Assembly (NCBI GenBank): GCA_947471745.1
Contig: CANJKZ010000952.1
Coordinates: forward strand, 80,001-144,000
Length of the DNA: 64,000 nucleotides
Reading direction: 5' to 3'
Origin: Closterium sp. Naga37s-1
Lineage: Eukaryota; Streptophyta; Zygnematophyceae; Desmidiales; Closteriaceae
Made by a program: the position numbers and the translations under genes
Shown: in pieces, positions 53,876 to 64,000 of the stretch
How positions within the stretch are numbered: position 1 is the first letter of the stretch
Layout: each line of letters begins with the position of its first letter
The notes under the pieces: model-generated
Seen by the model: the letters and a program-made list of their open reading frames with translations, nothing else
What the model was told of the DNA's origin: nothing
Databases searched by the model: none

Positions 53876-54837
53876 CTAGATCTCGGTTGAAGCTACCTCT
53901 TCTCTGCTGGTGACCTTCCCGGAGTCGGCGGTCGGTGATTTCATAAAAGTTTCACATGTCCGCTTCCATCGTTCACCGTCTCCTGGCAAGTGCTTCAGCA
54001 GCCTCTTTTGCGCCGTACAAGTGTCCGTCCCGAGCGGGAGATTCGCCGCTTTCAGAATTATCTCCCTTTCCTTCCCGTTCTCTTCCAGCAGGAGCCCCCC
54101 AATCCTCCGATCGGCAAGGCAGGCGAGTAGTATCTCCGGGTCCAACACACCCAAGCCACCCTCTACTTTTGGCGTGGTGAGGAGACCCAAGTTCCAGAGC
54201 ACGAAACCCTTTTCATCCGATGCGTTATTACCCGTCAGGAAGTTGTGCATCAGCTTCATGAGTTTCTTCCAAACATCCTCAGTCGGGGGGTAGACCTGCA
54301 TCTGGTAGGCAATCCTTGGCGTGATGTAACAGTTAATTATCACCACTCTGGCTCCGATTGTAAGCAAGAGGGCTTTCCACTTAATCAGCTCCACTGTTAT
54401 TTTCTCAAAAGCCCGCTTCCAGGTTCGCTCACTGCTGCCGGAGGGAGTTACACAGACCCCCAGAACCCGCTCGGCTTTATCTGCCTTTGCCCATTCGGAA
54501 CCTCCGAGTGTTTCCGGGCGCCGCCCAAGGTTGTGGCCCAGCGGAAGAATGACCAACTTGTCTCTGTTCGTCACCAGCCCCGAAAAAACTCGCAAAGTAG
54601 TCCAGGAGCTTTTCAGCTCTGGCGATTTGCCGCTTCCCCTCCAGAAAAAATGGTGTATCGTCGGCGTAACCAAGATATACTAATCGCTGATTTGCTTTGT
54701 TGCAGAGGCCCAGCTTCCGGCAGATTGCTTCTTGAGCAAGGGGTTCCACTGCACAGAGGAAAAGGTAAGGCGCAAGCGGACATCCCTGCCGTACACCCGA
54801 TTTAACTTCTACTGCTTCACCCTGCGGAAATAACTCG
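53876..54837 (-). pseudogene. LINE (non-LTR) reverse transcriptase fragment
   Basis: Minus-strand frames encode GVRQGCPLAPYLFLCAVEPL and YLGYADDTPFFLEGKRQ (RVT_1 motifs B and C, YADD), then after a frameshift near 54590 FSGLVTNRDKLVILPLG, LGVCVTPSG and thumb-like WKRAFEKITVELIKWK, LMKLMHNFL. Endonuclease and most of the RT fingers are missing; the 5' side is cut by the LTR of K. Only LINE piece seen in the window. Confidence 0.8.
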
Positions 54838-57800
54838 TACAACGGGAGCTACTCTACAGGGTAGGCACGGGGTAGGAGTGATCGTAGCGTTCGATCCTTA
54901 GTCGTTTGCTTGTGTTCTCTCTACGCACACATTCACAGGGAAATTTGGCAAGAGTTTCATTATTCACAACAATGGTACACAATGGCAAGGCAAGAACGAC
55001 TACATCAGATGCTAGCATGCAAGCTGGTTGACTGCCAGTGCAGCACGCTCGACCGCGTTCCAGCACGACATGGTCGACCGCGCTCCAGCAGCGCAATGTC
55101 ACGGTCTGCCAACACTGCAGGTCGACGGCGTGCCAACACTGCAGCAAGACGGCTGCACAGCGTCGCAGGTGCTCGCAACTGGTTGGTGTGCTGTGCCTCG
55201 CCACGTGCACAGCGCAAGCGCTAGGCCGACCACGTGCCCACGACTTCACCTGATCCTCCACGTCGACCTGGGGATACCACACCGAGGTCGGCCTCGCCAG
55301 AACCACCTGGGCGACCGTCGCACTCCTCCATAGAACCCCGTCGCCAGGGTAACCTGGTCGACCGGGCAACCACGTCAACCAGCAGCTTCTCCTCGTGCTC
55401 GTCGACCACCCAGGTCGAGGACCACCTCCGGTCGACCACACCAAGTCGACCACACCCCTGGTCGACCAACTCCAGGTCGACCAGCCCAGCTGTCAGCCGA
55501 CCACACCAAGTCGGCTGCATCAGGTCGGCGTCCCCAAATCGACGCCTCCGAGGTCGACCTCGCCAGGTCGACCACCCGAACTCGGCGCCCACCAAAGTCG
55601 GCGCCCCACCCAGGTCGACGTCTCCCCTCGTCGACCACCAGGTTGAAGTCGGCTGTCGGATCCCCTCGTCGGCATCTTGGCAGTGGCCCCCGTGCAGGTC
55701 GACGTAGCCCGTCGACCAACTCGCCCAAGTCGGCGTCGCCCACTGCTGCAAGTCGGCTGCACGTCCCGCACACCCGACCACGAAGTCGGCTCCGCCCAAG
55801 CGAGGAGGGGCCAACCACAACTCCTGTTGACACTCCCCTGCCGCGTTCACGCTTGGGCCTTCAGCCCACACGGCAGCACAACTCGGAGAATAGCTCGTCG
55901 GCGTGCACACAACACACAGCACGCCGTCACCGCACCAGCCATGCAAGAGGGCATGGCACCTATTGCTGCACGTCGTCGTCACCGTCGCTGACGTCGGCCA
56001 GGCGCACTTGGCCGATTGCAACTGAGCACCGGTTGAAGGCCGGATAGTGCAGCGCCTTCGTCAGGAAGTCGGTCGGCTGCTCGGTGGTCAGGACGTACTT
56101 CAGCGTGAACTTCCCGCGCTTCACCATGTGCTGCAGCCAGGCGTATCGCCGCTCCATGTGCTTGAGGTTGCCCTGCAGCCCCAAGCCCTCGGCAACCGTG
56201 ATGGCCGACTTGTTGTCCCGAAGGACGGTCGGCGTCCCGGCGTCCAGCAGCCGGAACTCTGCCAGGAGGAAGCGAAGTCAGCGTCCCTCCTTGCCGGCTT
56301 CGGTTGCCGCCACATACTCCGACTCGGTCGACAACAGAGTCGCGCACTTGATGCGCTGGCTCGACCAGGAGACTGCGGCCCCTCCGTAGACGAACACGTA
56401 GCCGCCAGTGCTCGTCCGGTTCTGCTTGTCGCCCGCGTCGTCGGCGTCCACGTAGCCGACCAGCTCAAGCGTCTCTGGTCCACCGCCGAACTCCAGGGCG
56501 GTGTCACGAGTGTTGGCGAGGTAGGCGAGACAGCGGTCGACCTCGCGCCAGTGCGGGTCGCTCCTCACCGTGAGGCCGCTCCCCAGCTTTCTGCAGGCGA
56601 AGGCGATGTCCGGCCTCGTCGCCGTCGCCGCGTACTGCAGCGAGCCGACCTTCTACCGGTACTCCTCCTCCTGGCGCTCCTGTGCCTCCTCGTCGTTGAA
56701 CGTCAGCTCGGCGTAGGCGTCAACGGAGACCGGCGTCTTCGGGGTGCGCGCGGTGTGCTCCTCGTCGATGAACTGCCTACGCAGCTTGTCGGCGTAGTTC
56801 TGCTGGTGCAGCCACAACTTCCTGCTTGTCGCGCACGATCTCCAGCCCGAGGTACTTTTCCGCCGGCGAGATCTCGCGCAGCTCGCAGGCGGTCTCCTGC
56901 ACCTCCATCAGCTCTTTCAGCATGACGGTGCTACTGCTGGCGGCGAGAAGGTCGTCCACATAGACCAGCACCCAGTAGGTCGCCTCGTCGTCACCGACCT
57001 TGAAATAGAGCGCCTGGTCGACCTGGATCTTCTTCCAGCCAGCGCCGATCAGCACGTTGTCGAGCGCCTTGTACCACAATAGCGGCGACTGCTTCAGCCC
57101 ATACAGGCTCTTCAACAGCTTGCACACCCGGCCGGTCCCGTTGTTGTAGTAGTCCGGCTGGTACATGTACAGCACACAGTCGAGCTTGCTCTGCAGGAAG
57201 GCGTTCTTCATGTCTAGCTGCATCAGGTTGAGGTCGAGGACGGCGACAATGCTGAGGAAGATCCTCAGCGTGACGTAGCTGCTCATCGGCGCGTACGTCT
57301 CGTCGTAGTCGGAGCCATGCACCTGCGTGAAGCCCTTCACGACCAGCCTCTCGCCTTCTCGCGCTCAACGGTGTCGTCGATGCGGTACTTCGTTATCAGC
57401 ACCCACCGATTTTTCATGATGTTCACCCCGGGGGGCCGCTCGACCAGCACCCACTTGCCCATGCCAACGAGACTGTGGATCTCCTCGTCCATGGCGGCCT
57501 TTACCGCCTTACCCTTCCAGCTCGCCAACGCCTCCTTCACCGTCATCGTCGCGATGTCCCAGCGTTGTTCGAGGTCGGTGTGCATGTCAGGGTCGAGCTC
57601 TGGCAGGTCGACGTCCTCCTCTGGGTCGTCGTACAGCAGGTCGTCGTCGACCTCGTCGTACACAGTGGTGTAGGCAGCCGGCGGCAAGCACACATGGTAG
57701 GACAGAAAGTCAGGCGGCCTCCGAAGTTGACCTGAACGCCGTGGTCCAGGTGGGACCTCCACCATGTCGCTGTCGGTGGACTCCTCAGCGCCACACTGCT

Positions 57801-58493
57801 CCCCTCCGTCGTCATCGGCTACGCTGCCCTCGACGTCCTGCTGCACCCCATTCGGCATCCCTGCCGAGTTCTCCCCTGTCGTCAGCTCCCCTGCCGACTG
57901 CCCAGTCGCCGACTGCTCCTCGGTCGGCTTCAATGCTGGCTGCTCCCCTGCCGGCGACTTCCCGGCCGACTCCTCCTTCACCGACTTCAACCAAAACGGC
58001 TGCACCTCCTCTGCCTGCTTGACGTCACGTTGGCCACCGGCTATGCTCTTGGCCGGCGCCACAGGCGACGCCCCACTGCTCCCCTCATCGCCGGAGGCCG
58101 ACACCGGAGTCAGCCTACGCAGGTCGGCTACAAGGGGAGGGGCAGGCGGGGCAGGGGAAGGTGAAGAAGGGCGGACGTCCTCGGCGTCCTCAGCAGCAAG
58201 CTCACCGACCTCGGCGAGCAACGGGAGTGTCGCCGTCGAGGTGTCCGTGGGCGGGTTGACCTGCGTCCGCCCCGTCACCGGCCCGTGCTCCGACTTCCAC
58301 ACCTCCAGCGTCATGGTTTCGTAGAACACCACGTCCGACGTGGTGACCACCCTGTCGTCGACGAGGTCGAAGGCCCTTTCTCTCCTTAGACACACCGAGG
58401 TGAAGGCCCCACCTGGCCTTCGGCTTCAGCTTACTACCACGCTGCTGCTCGGAGACCAGGAAATGCGCCTTGCAGCCCCACACGCGTGCCAGC
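54838..58493 (-). mobile_element. Copia element K (D family), minus orientation, 5'-truncated
   Basis: LTR at 54838-55832 (about 995 bp, inverted relative to D), then RNase H (STESEYVAATEAGKEG at about 56300, DFLTKALHYPAFNRC near 56040), RT in one frame 56777-57340 (YVDDLLAASSSTVMLKEL, QLDMKNAFLQSKLD) and, after a frameshift at about 57345, hinge plus RT start 57337-58395 (EALASWKGKAVKAAMDEE). Ends in integrase C-terminus (WGCKAHFLVSEQQRG) where the LTR of F begins. The RT is better preserved than in D. Confidence 0.82.
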
Positions 58494-58760
58494 TGTCAAA
58501 CTATAATTGTTATAGTTTGTATTGTTTAGTCTAGGTAGTGTACACCTTGGTTAGTGCTAGGGTTGGGTTTGCTATATCTACCCTTGTACTTGCTCATTCT
58601 AGTCATTCATTCTTCCAATTCCATGTTTGACATGATATAGAGCTTAGTTCGTTCCCATGGGCCCACCTCCGCACGCCCCGTTCGTTGCTCGATAGCCACC
58701 CGTAGCGCGCTCGCCGCTCGTTGGCTTGCTCGTTTTAGGGTTCCATATGCTAGCCGCTCA
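58494..58760 (+). mobile_element. Element F 5' LTR (139 bp), primer site and leader start
   Basis: TGTCAAACTATAATTG...GTTTGACA at 58494-58632, related to the LTR of E (41175-41322). Primer site TGATATAGAGC follows. The leader is broken at GCTCA by element I. Confidence 0.8.
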
Positions 58761-60246
58761 TGTCAGAATATTATGCTCTAGCCTGTAGTGGGGTGCTCTA
58801 TAGCGAGTACAACCCTTCTAGGGTTTGCTATTTGTATCCTCATTCATGCTAGTGCAACCCCTCTTCTTCCTACTATTTTAACATGCTATCAGAGCAGGTC
58901 GATCCCCTTGGATCGATCCTGTGGGTGGTCTTACCACCTCGTTGCTTCCGCTGCAACTTCCACTGCTACCCTCTGTGCCGCACGCCCCGTGGCGTGCGGC
59001 AGTTTTTCTTCCCGCCGTGCGCCCCGAGGCGCGCGGCGGTTTTCTGCCCGCCGTGCGCCCCGTGGCGCGCGGCGGTTCTCTGCCCGCTGTGCGCCCCGAG
59101 GCGCGCGGCGGGCTTCTGCCCCGTCACTCGGCGCGTCGCCCTCGGGAGGCGCTGCGACGGGCGACGGGGACCCGCGCGTCGCCCCCCGTCGCCCGTCGTG
59201 GCCTGCGCGCGGCCCGTACAGGCTGCGCGCGGCCCGTACAGGCTGCGCGCGGCCCGTAAGGGCTGCGCCAGGCCCGGACGCGGCCCGTACGGGCTGCGCC
59301 AGGCCAGCGCGCGGCCCGTACGGGCTGCGCCAGGCCCGCGCGCGGCCCGTACGGGCTGCGCCAGGCCCGCGCGCGGCTCGGGCCGCCTGCGCGCGGTTCG
59401 GGCGGCTGTGCCAGGCCCGTGGGCGGCCCTTTCCTCGCTGCCCCTGCCCTCCCCGCTGTCCCCCGTGCTTCTACTGGCGCCCCACCCCTCCTACAGCCCG
59501 TTCTCCTGAATTAGGGTTTGGGGGTGAGGGGTATGGGGGTGAAGCCACTGTGTGCCGTTCCCTGCTCCTCCTCCTCCTCCGTCTCCCTGTGCTGCAGCTG
59601 CCGCTGAGGGGGGGTGGACTTGTTGGAGCCGTTGGAGTGGTACTAAGGGGGGGTGAAGGGGGAGTGGAGCTAGCGGTGTAGCAGCGGGTGTGTGAGAGGG
59701 GTGTTGGGCAGCTGGGGGAGGTTAAGTGGAGGCAGCAGTCTTGTCGTCAGCAGCACCAGCAGTCCGGAGGCTACAATCTCCGGTAGTCGCCAGTCGCCTG
59801 TGGGTCAGTTGCTCGTCTGCCGCTACTTTTAGCCGCGGAGCCAGTTACTCCTGTAGTCCGGGCCTTTGCTTCGGTAGCCACTGAGCCAGCAGCTCGTCTG
59901 TGTGTCTGCAGCGTCAGCAGTCGCCTCCCATCTTCTCTCCCCCACAGTCTCTCCTCCTCCTCACTTGCCCTCTGTGACTACCACTAGCTTTGCTCATAAT
60001 TGTGAACTTTAAACTATTGCTTCTTGAACTTGTGCTCAGAATGTGTGGTGACATTGTGATCCACCCTGAGCTTGTACTGCTTTACTTGCTCTGTTGATTA
60101 CACCCCACTTTGGCTAGGGGGTGTGTCAGAATATTATGCTCTAGCCTGTAGTGGGGTGCTCTATAGCGAGTACAACCCTTCTAGGGTTTGCTATTTGTAT
60201 CCTCATTCTTGCTAGTGCAACCCCTCTTCTTCCTACTATTTTAACA
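58761..60246 (+). mobile_element. Non-autonomous LTR element I (TRIM-like), relative of H
   Basis: 123-bp LTRs at 58761-58883 and 60124-60246 with one difference; TSD GCTCA at 58756-58760 and 60247-60251. Primer site TGCTATCAGAGC; polypurine CTAGGGGGTG. Interior homologous to H over most of its length, with extra GCGCGCGGCCCGTACGGGCT repeats (59200-59370). No protein recognised. Confidence 0.92.
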
Positions 60247-60251
60247 GCTCA

Positions 60252-61790
60252 GTAGCCGCCCGTTAGCCGCCCGTCTGCCGTCCGTTCGCCGTCCGTTCGC
60301 CACACGTTGCCCGTAGCGCCCTCGGCGGGACCCGTCACCCCACGGGCCTTAGTTCTTCCCGTAGCGCGCCCCCTCACGGGCCTTAGTTTGTCCCGTAGCG
60401 CGGGCCCCGCGGGCCCTTCGTCTGTCCCGTAGCGCGGCCCCCACGGGCCTTAGTTCATCCGGTAGCGCGCCCACCCCCACGGGCGCTCCCGTTCGTCCTT
60501 ATCGCGGCCCCCGCGGGCGCTCCCGTTCGTCCTTAGCGCGGCCCCCCGCGGGCCCTTCGTCCGTCCCGTAGCGCGCCCCCCACGGGCCTTAGTTCATCCC
60601 GTAGCGCGCCCCCCCCCCCCCCCCCCCCCGCGGGCGCTCCCGTTCGTCCTTAGCGCGGCCCCCGCGGGCGCTCCCGTTCGTCCTTAGCGCGGCCCTCGCG
60701 GGCGCTCCCGTCCGTCCCTAGCGCGGCCCCCGCGGGCGCTCCCGTTCGTCCTTAGCGCGGCCCCCCGCGGGCCCTTCGTCCGTCCCGTAGCGCGGCCCCC
60801 ACGGGCCTTAGTTCATCCCGTAGCGCGCCCCCCCCCGCGGGCGCTCCCGTTCGTCCTTAGCGCGGCCCCCGCAGTCGCTCCCGTTCGTCCTTAGCGCGGC
60901 CCTCGCGGGCGCTCTCGTTCGTCCCGTAGCGGGGCCCCCCACGGGCCCTTACGTGCGTCCCATCGTACGCCCTCCCCCCCCCCGCGCGGGCTCCTCGTTC
61001 GTCCCGTAGCGCGCCCGTAACCCTAGTTTTTCGCGCGACCTAGGTCGCGCCTCGCCCGTCGCTCGTCGCCAGACGCTAGCCCGTCGCGTTTTTCCCGCCG
61101 TTGATCGCCCCCCCCCCCCCCCCCCCCCCCCCCCTTCCCCCTCGTTTTTTCTCGAGTGCGACCGTAGATCGCAGGCCCCACGGCCCACACGTTAGCAGGC
61201 CCCGTGGCCTGTCCGTAGCGGGCCCCGCGGCCCTTGCTCGACGGCCTAACCCTAACAGCCGCCCCAACCGCTCTCCACACCTTTCAACCGCACTCAACCG
61301 CTCTAGAACCGCCTCTCAACCGCAGTAGACCACTCCCAGCTGTGAGACACCACCCTTCACCGCTCTAGACCACTCCTAACCGCGAGAAACCACGCCCCAC
61401 CACACTCAACATGTCCCAACCGCTTCCCACCGCACTACACCGCTTCCCACCGCACTAGACCGCTTCCCACCGCACTACACCGCTTCCCACCGCACTAGAC
61501 CACTCCCCACCGCACTAGGCCACTAGACCCTACCCCCGTACTAGCCTGCCATTTCGATGTGGCGGCAGTGGCAGTCACAGCAGCAGTGGCTGCGGCAGAA
61601 GCCGTGGCCGCAGTAGCAGCAGTGGCCGCGATAGCCGTGGCCGCGGCAGCAGCCGTGGCCGCAGCACCTGTGGCCGCAGCAGTAGCAGTGGCCACCGCAG
61701 CAGCAGCAGCAGCAGCTGCTGCGGGTTGAGCAGCAGCGCCAGTGGCAGCCTCCACCGCGGGGCCCGGTCGGACCCGGCCAGTACACACAC
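60252..61790 (+). repeat. Element F leader: GC-rich arrays and poly-C tracts
   Basis: Degenerate tandem CGTCCTTAGCGCGGCCCCCG and CGTAGCGCGCCCCC units (60290-61020), homopolymer C tracts at 60607-60629 and 61107-61134, AACCGC(T/A)CTA(G/C)ACC repeats (61260-61510) and GCAGTGGCCGCAG repeats (61560-61740). No gag domain recognised. Confidence 0.75.
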
Positions 61791-61796
61791 CGGTAC

Positions 61797-62570
61797 GTGG
61801 GAGCTGCAGCTGAGGTTGAGACATGTGTTTCCAGTCTTGGTGCTTGTGTCGTTTCCAGTCCAGGCGCCTCAGAGGTTCTTAGTGTGGGAGCTGCAGCTAC
61901 TACTAGTCTAGCACCAGCCTTTGTCGCTGGCACGGGTGCGACCTCACCGACTACACAGCTTTCCTTCACCCTAGACTCTGGAGCGTCCAGCTGTTTCTTT
62001 CGCGACTCCACCGACCTCACGCCACTGCAAACTCCAGTCACTATCGCCTTGGCTGACCTCTCCGTGGGATCTGTAGTTGCCGACAGCACCACCATTCTCT
62101 CATGTCCGGCGGCTCCCTCTGGGTTTGTCACAGGCTACTACACCCCCTCGTTCTCTAGGAACTTGGTGGGTGTCAGCCACCTCCACGACCTCGGAGTTGT
62201 CACCACTATCCCTTTGAACGAGCTTGTTGCCTCCTGCACAGTCGGCGCCACTGGAGTGCCTCTGGCCACTTTCCACAGGGAGCCGGGCTCTGGTCTGTAC
62301 TCACTACACACTGGGTCCCACCACACTAGGTCAGGTCAGGTCAGGTAGCTGCTGTGTCGTGCGACTGTCGGTCACTCACGCACCCGTCGGTCCTTTGGCA
62401 CCACCGTCTAGGTCACCCGTCGTTCCCACGTCTCAGTAGGATGGTACGTCACCGTCTGGTCTCAGGTCTCCCAGAGTCGCTTGCCCCGCTTCCTTGCTCG
62501 CCAGCGCCGCCGTGCACTCCTTGCGTCGAGGGTCGGCAGCGCGCTGCTCCTCACTCCTCCTCGTTCATAC
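61797..62570 (+). pseudogene. Element F protease and pre-integrase fragment
   Basis: VETCVSSLGACVVSSPGAS, protease LDSGASSCFFRDSTDL, NLVGVSHLHDLGVVTTIPL and GSGLYSLHTGSHHTRSGQV; then a GGTCA repeat-number change shifts the frame, and CDCRSLTHPSVLWHHRLGHP follows. Ends before integrase; after 62570 only short unrelated segments occur (for example LARFVAPG-like at about 62605). Confidence 0.78.
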
Positions 62571-62741
62571 CCTCGTTCATATCTTGCATACCCTCCGAAC
62601 GTTCTAGCTCGCTTTGTTGCACCCGGGAGACATTGACACAGCCGACATCTGGCCACGGGTGGTCCAATATGACAAGCACCAACGCTTGGCTGGGGGTTCC
62701 GCTGTCAGGATCCAGCCCCAATATGGGTTAAACGCTACAAG

Positions 62742-64000
62742 TGCTACCCCAATACAGCCTACAGCAAGATATGCAATATAATTTGACACACCCCCATAGG
62801 CAAAGTGGGGGGTAGCAAGCATAACAAGAGGTCATAAGACCAGTCAAGAGAAGAAACAAAGAACAAATCTCATGGTGGATCTCAAGGACACCACACACTC
62901 CGAGCACAAGCAAGCGACCACAAGGCCAGTTCACATGCAGTGTGATAACAACAAAAGAAGTACAATTATCACAACCTAGCAAGTGTACGCATGCAGATAG
63001 CAGAAGTGTCGGCCTGGGAGGCCACGGAAGAAAAGGCGGAGCTGGGAACGCAGCTGCAACGCTCGCACGGCAAAGGAACGAAGTGCAAAGTGCTACGTTC
63101 TGCTCGCGAGTCTGACCAAGTAGCGCAACGCTCTCCTAGCAACCCGCCAATGCGCAGGGTGGTGTCTCCGGGGCGCAACGTAGCGAGTCCGAATGCCGAG
63201 AGGGTACGGCAGGTACTCCAGCTCGAATTGCCTATCCTCAAGGACGTCACAGCCAAGGGCAAGCTCACCCCCGACGGACGGAGGACACAAAGAGGCAGAA
63301 ACAAGACCCACAAGGTAGGCACGGCGGCAAGTAGCGGCAAAGCCAGCGAGCTCAGCTACTAAGGCAGAAGCAGCAGCAGTCAAAGAAGTAGGGTCAGTCA
63401 CACACGTGGCTAGACAACAAGGGATAGTCGGGCTAGCAGCACGAGCAAGGTCAGACACAGGGTCAGGAACGGCAGGAAAAGAAGACGGGGGGGGTAACGG
63501 CAGGACAACAGGCTCCCGAGTAACACGAGATGTAGCAAGGGAGGCAGTACAAGACACTGGCACCCAACGCCCAGTCAGGGGGACGGGCAATGGGGAGTAT
63601 CGAGGAGGAGCGGACAAAGGGGAGTCAGGCGGTAACAGTGACCGAGACAGGTCAGGCGGTGGAAACAACAGAGGAGGAGTAGAACAAGTGGGCGTCGGCC
63701 CAGCATTGGCAGGCAGGAGTCTGAGAAGGTGGTGAAGCGCCGACTCAGGTAGCGACGACGATGGCTGCTCCAAGAAGATAGGCCGCCTCGGTTGCGACGG
63801 CGACGCACTCCCAGACCTAGCACCTCCAGCGCCAGTACCTCCAACTCCACCAACAAGAGGACGCCTAGCACCCCCAGAGGCAGCACCCCCAGAACCAGCA
63901 CCCCCAGAGCCAGCACCCTCAGCGTCACCACCCCCAACAGCACCAGGGCCCCCGAAGTCCACAGCGACAGGATGCAGAGGAGGCGAAGATGTCCGACCCG
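62742..64000 (-). mobile_element. Copia element J, minus orientation, internally deleted, runs off right edge
   Basis: Partial LTR 62742-62788, inverted polypurine CACCCCCATAGGCAAAG, 3' UTR with the shared block (about 62875-62905), decayed RNase H (62990-63210), then a long frame 63093-63962: Gly/Ala-rich hinge, PVSDLARAASPTIPCC, LTAAASALVAELAGFA and LALGCDVLEDRQFELEY joined directly to RYVAPRRHHPAHW. The whole RVT_2 core with YVDD is missing, although the frame stays open. Confidence 0.75.

Overview
The window is a eukaryotic, GC-rich, intron-rich stretch of the green lineage. I infer a streptophyte alga, possibly of the desmid/Zygnematophyceae type, from three things: a plant-type LRR receptor ectodomain, Ty1/copia elements primed by initiator-Met tRNA-like sites (TGGTATCAGAGC and variants), and the abundance of tandem repeats. 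No species is recognised with confidence, and no bacterial features (operons, Shine-Dalgarno sites, CRISPR) are present.

The first 20 kb holds three ordinary genes whose exons I reassembled by phase and GT-AG consensus. (1) On the minus strand, the N-terminal part of an LRR receptor-like protein (start 4873) runs off the left edge. (2) On the plus strand, 5870-17400, is a complete nine-exon PIG-L homologue (GPI-anchor GlcNAc-PI de-N-acetylase), 281 aa. (3) On the minus strand, 19960-17401, is a five-exon ER-type FKBP (FKBP2-like), 126 aa. Their introns are swollen with minisatellites.

The main discovery is where those minisatellites sit. In at least eight introns of all three genes, the array starts exactly at the 5' splice site, and each unit is a copy of the last 7-23 exon bases plus the first 4-19 intron bases. 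The donor is therefore duplicated from 4 to about 160 times. No array copies a proven 3' splice site. This looks like a general, repeated process of splice-donor amplification.

From 20.7 kb to the right edge the window is a nested graveyard of Ty1/copia elements with very short LTRs (123-186 bp), plus one family with LTRs of about 1 kb and one LINE fragment. Target-site duplications (TSDs) let the nesting be read: B (32926-40063, plus, TSD CTAGC) lies in A (23874-40542, minus, TSD TTTCC), which lies in E. C (44815-50958, minus, TSD GAGGC) and the non-autonomous H (42797-44348, TSD CGGTC) both lie in D. The non-autonomous I (58761-60246, TSD GCTCA) lies in the leader of F. G, J, K, L and the LINE are truncated remnants. 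B carries the only pol ORF intact in every domain. A, although its LTRs are identical, has a YDDD instead of YVDD reverse-transcriptase motif and an integrase interrupted by antisense leader sequence. H and I share the 3' UTR and polypurine tract of B and probably move in trans.
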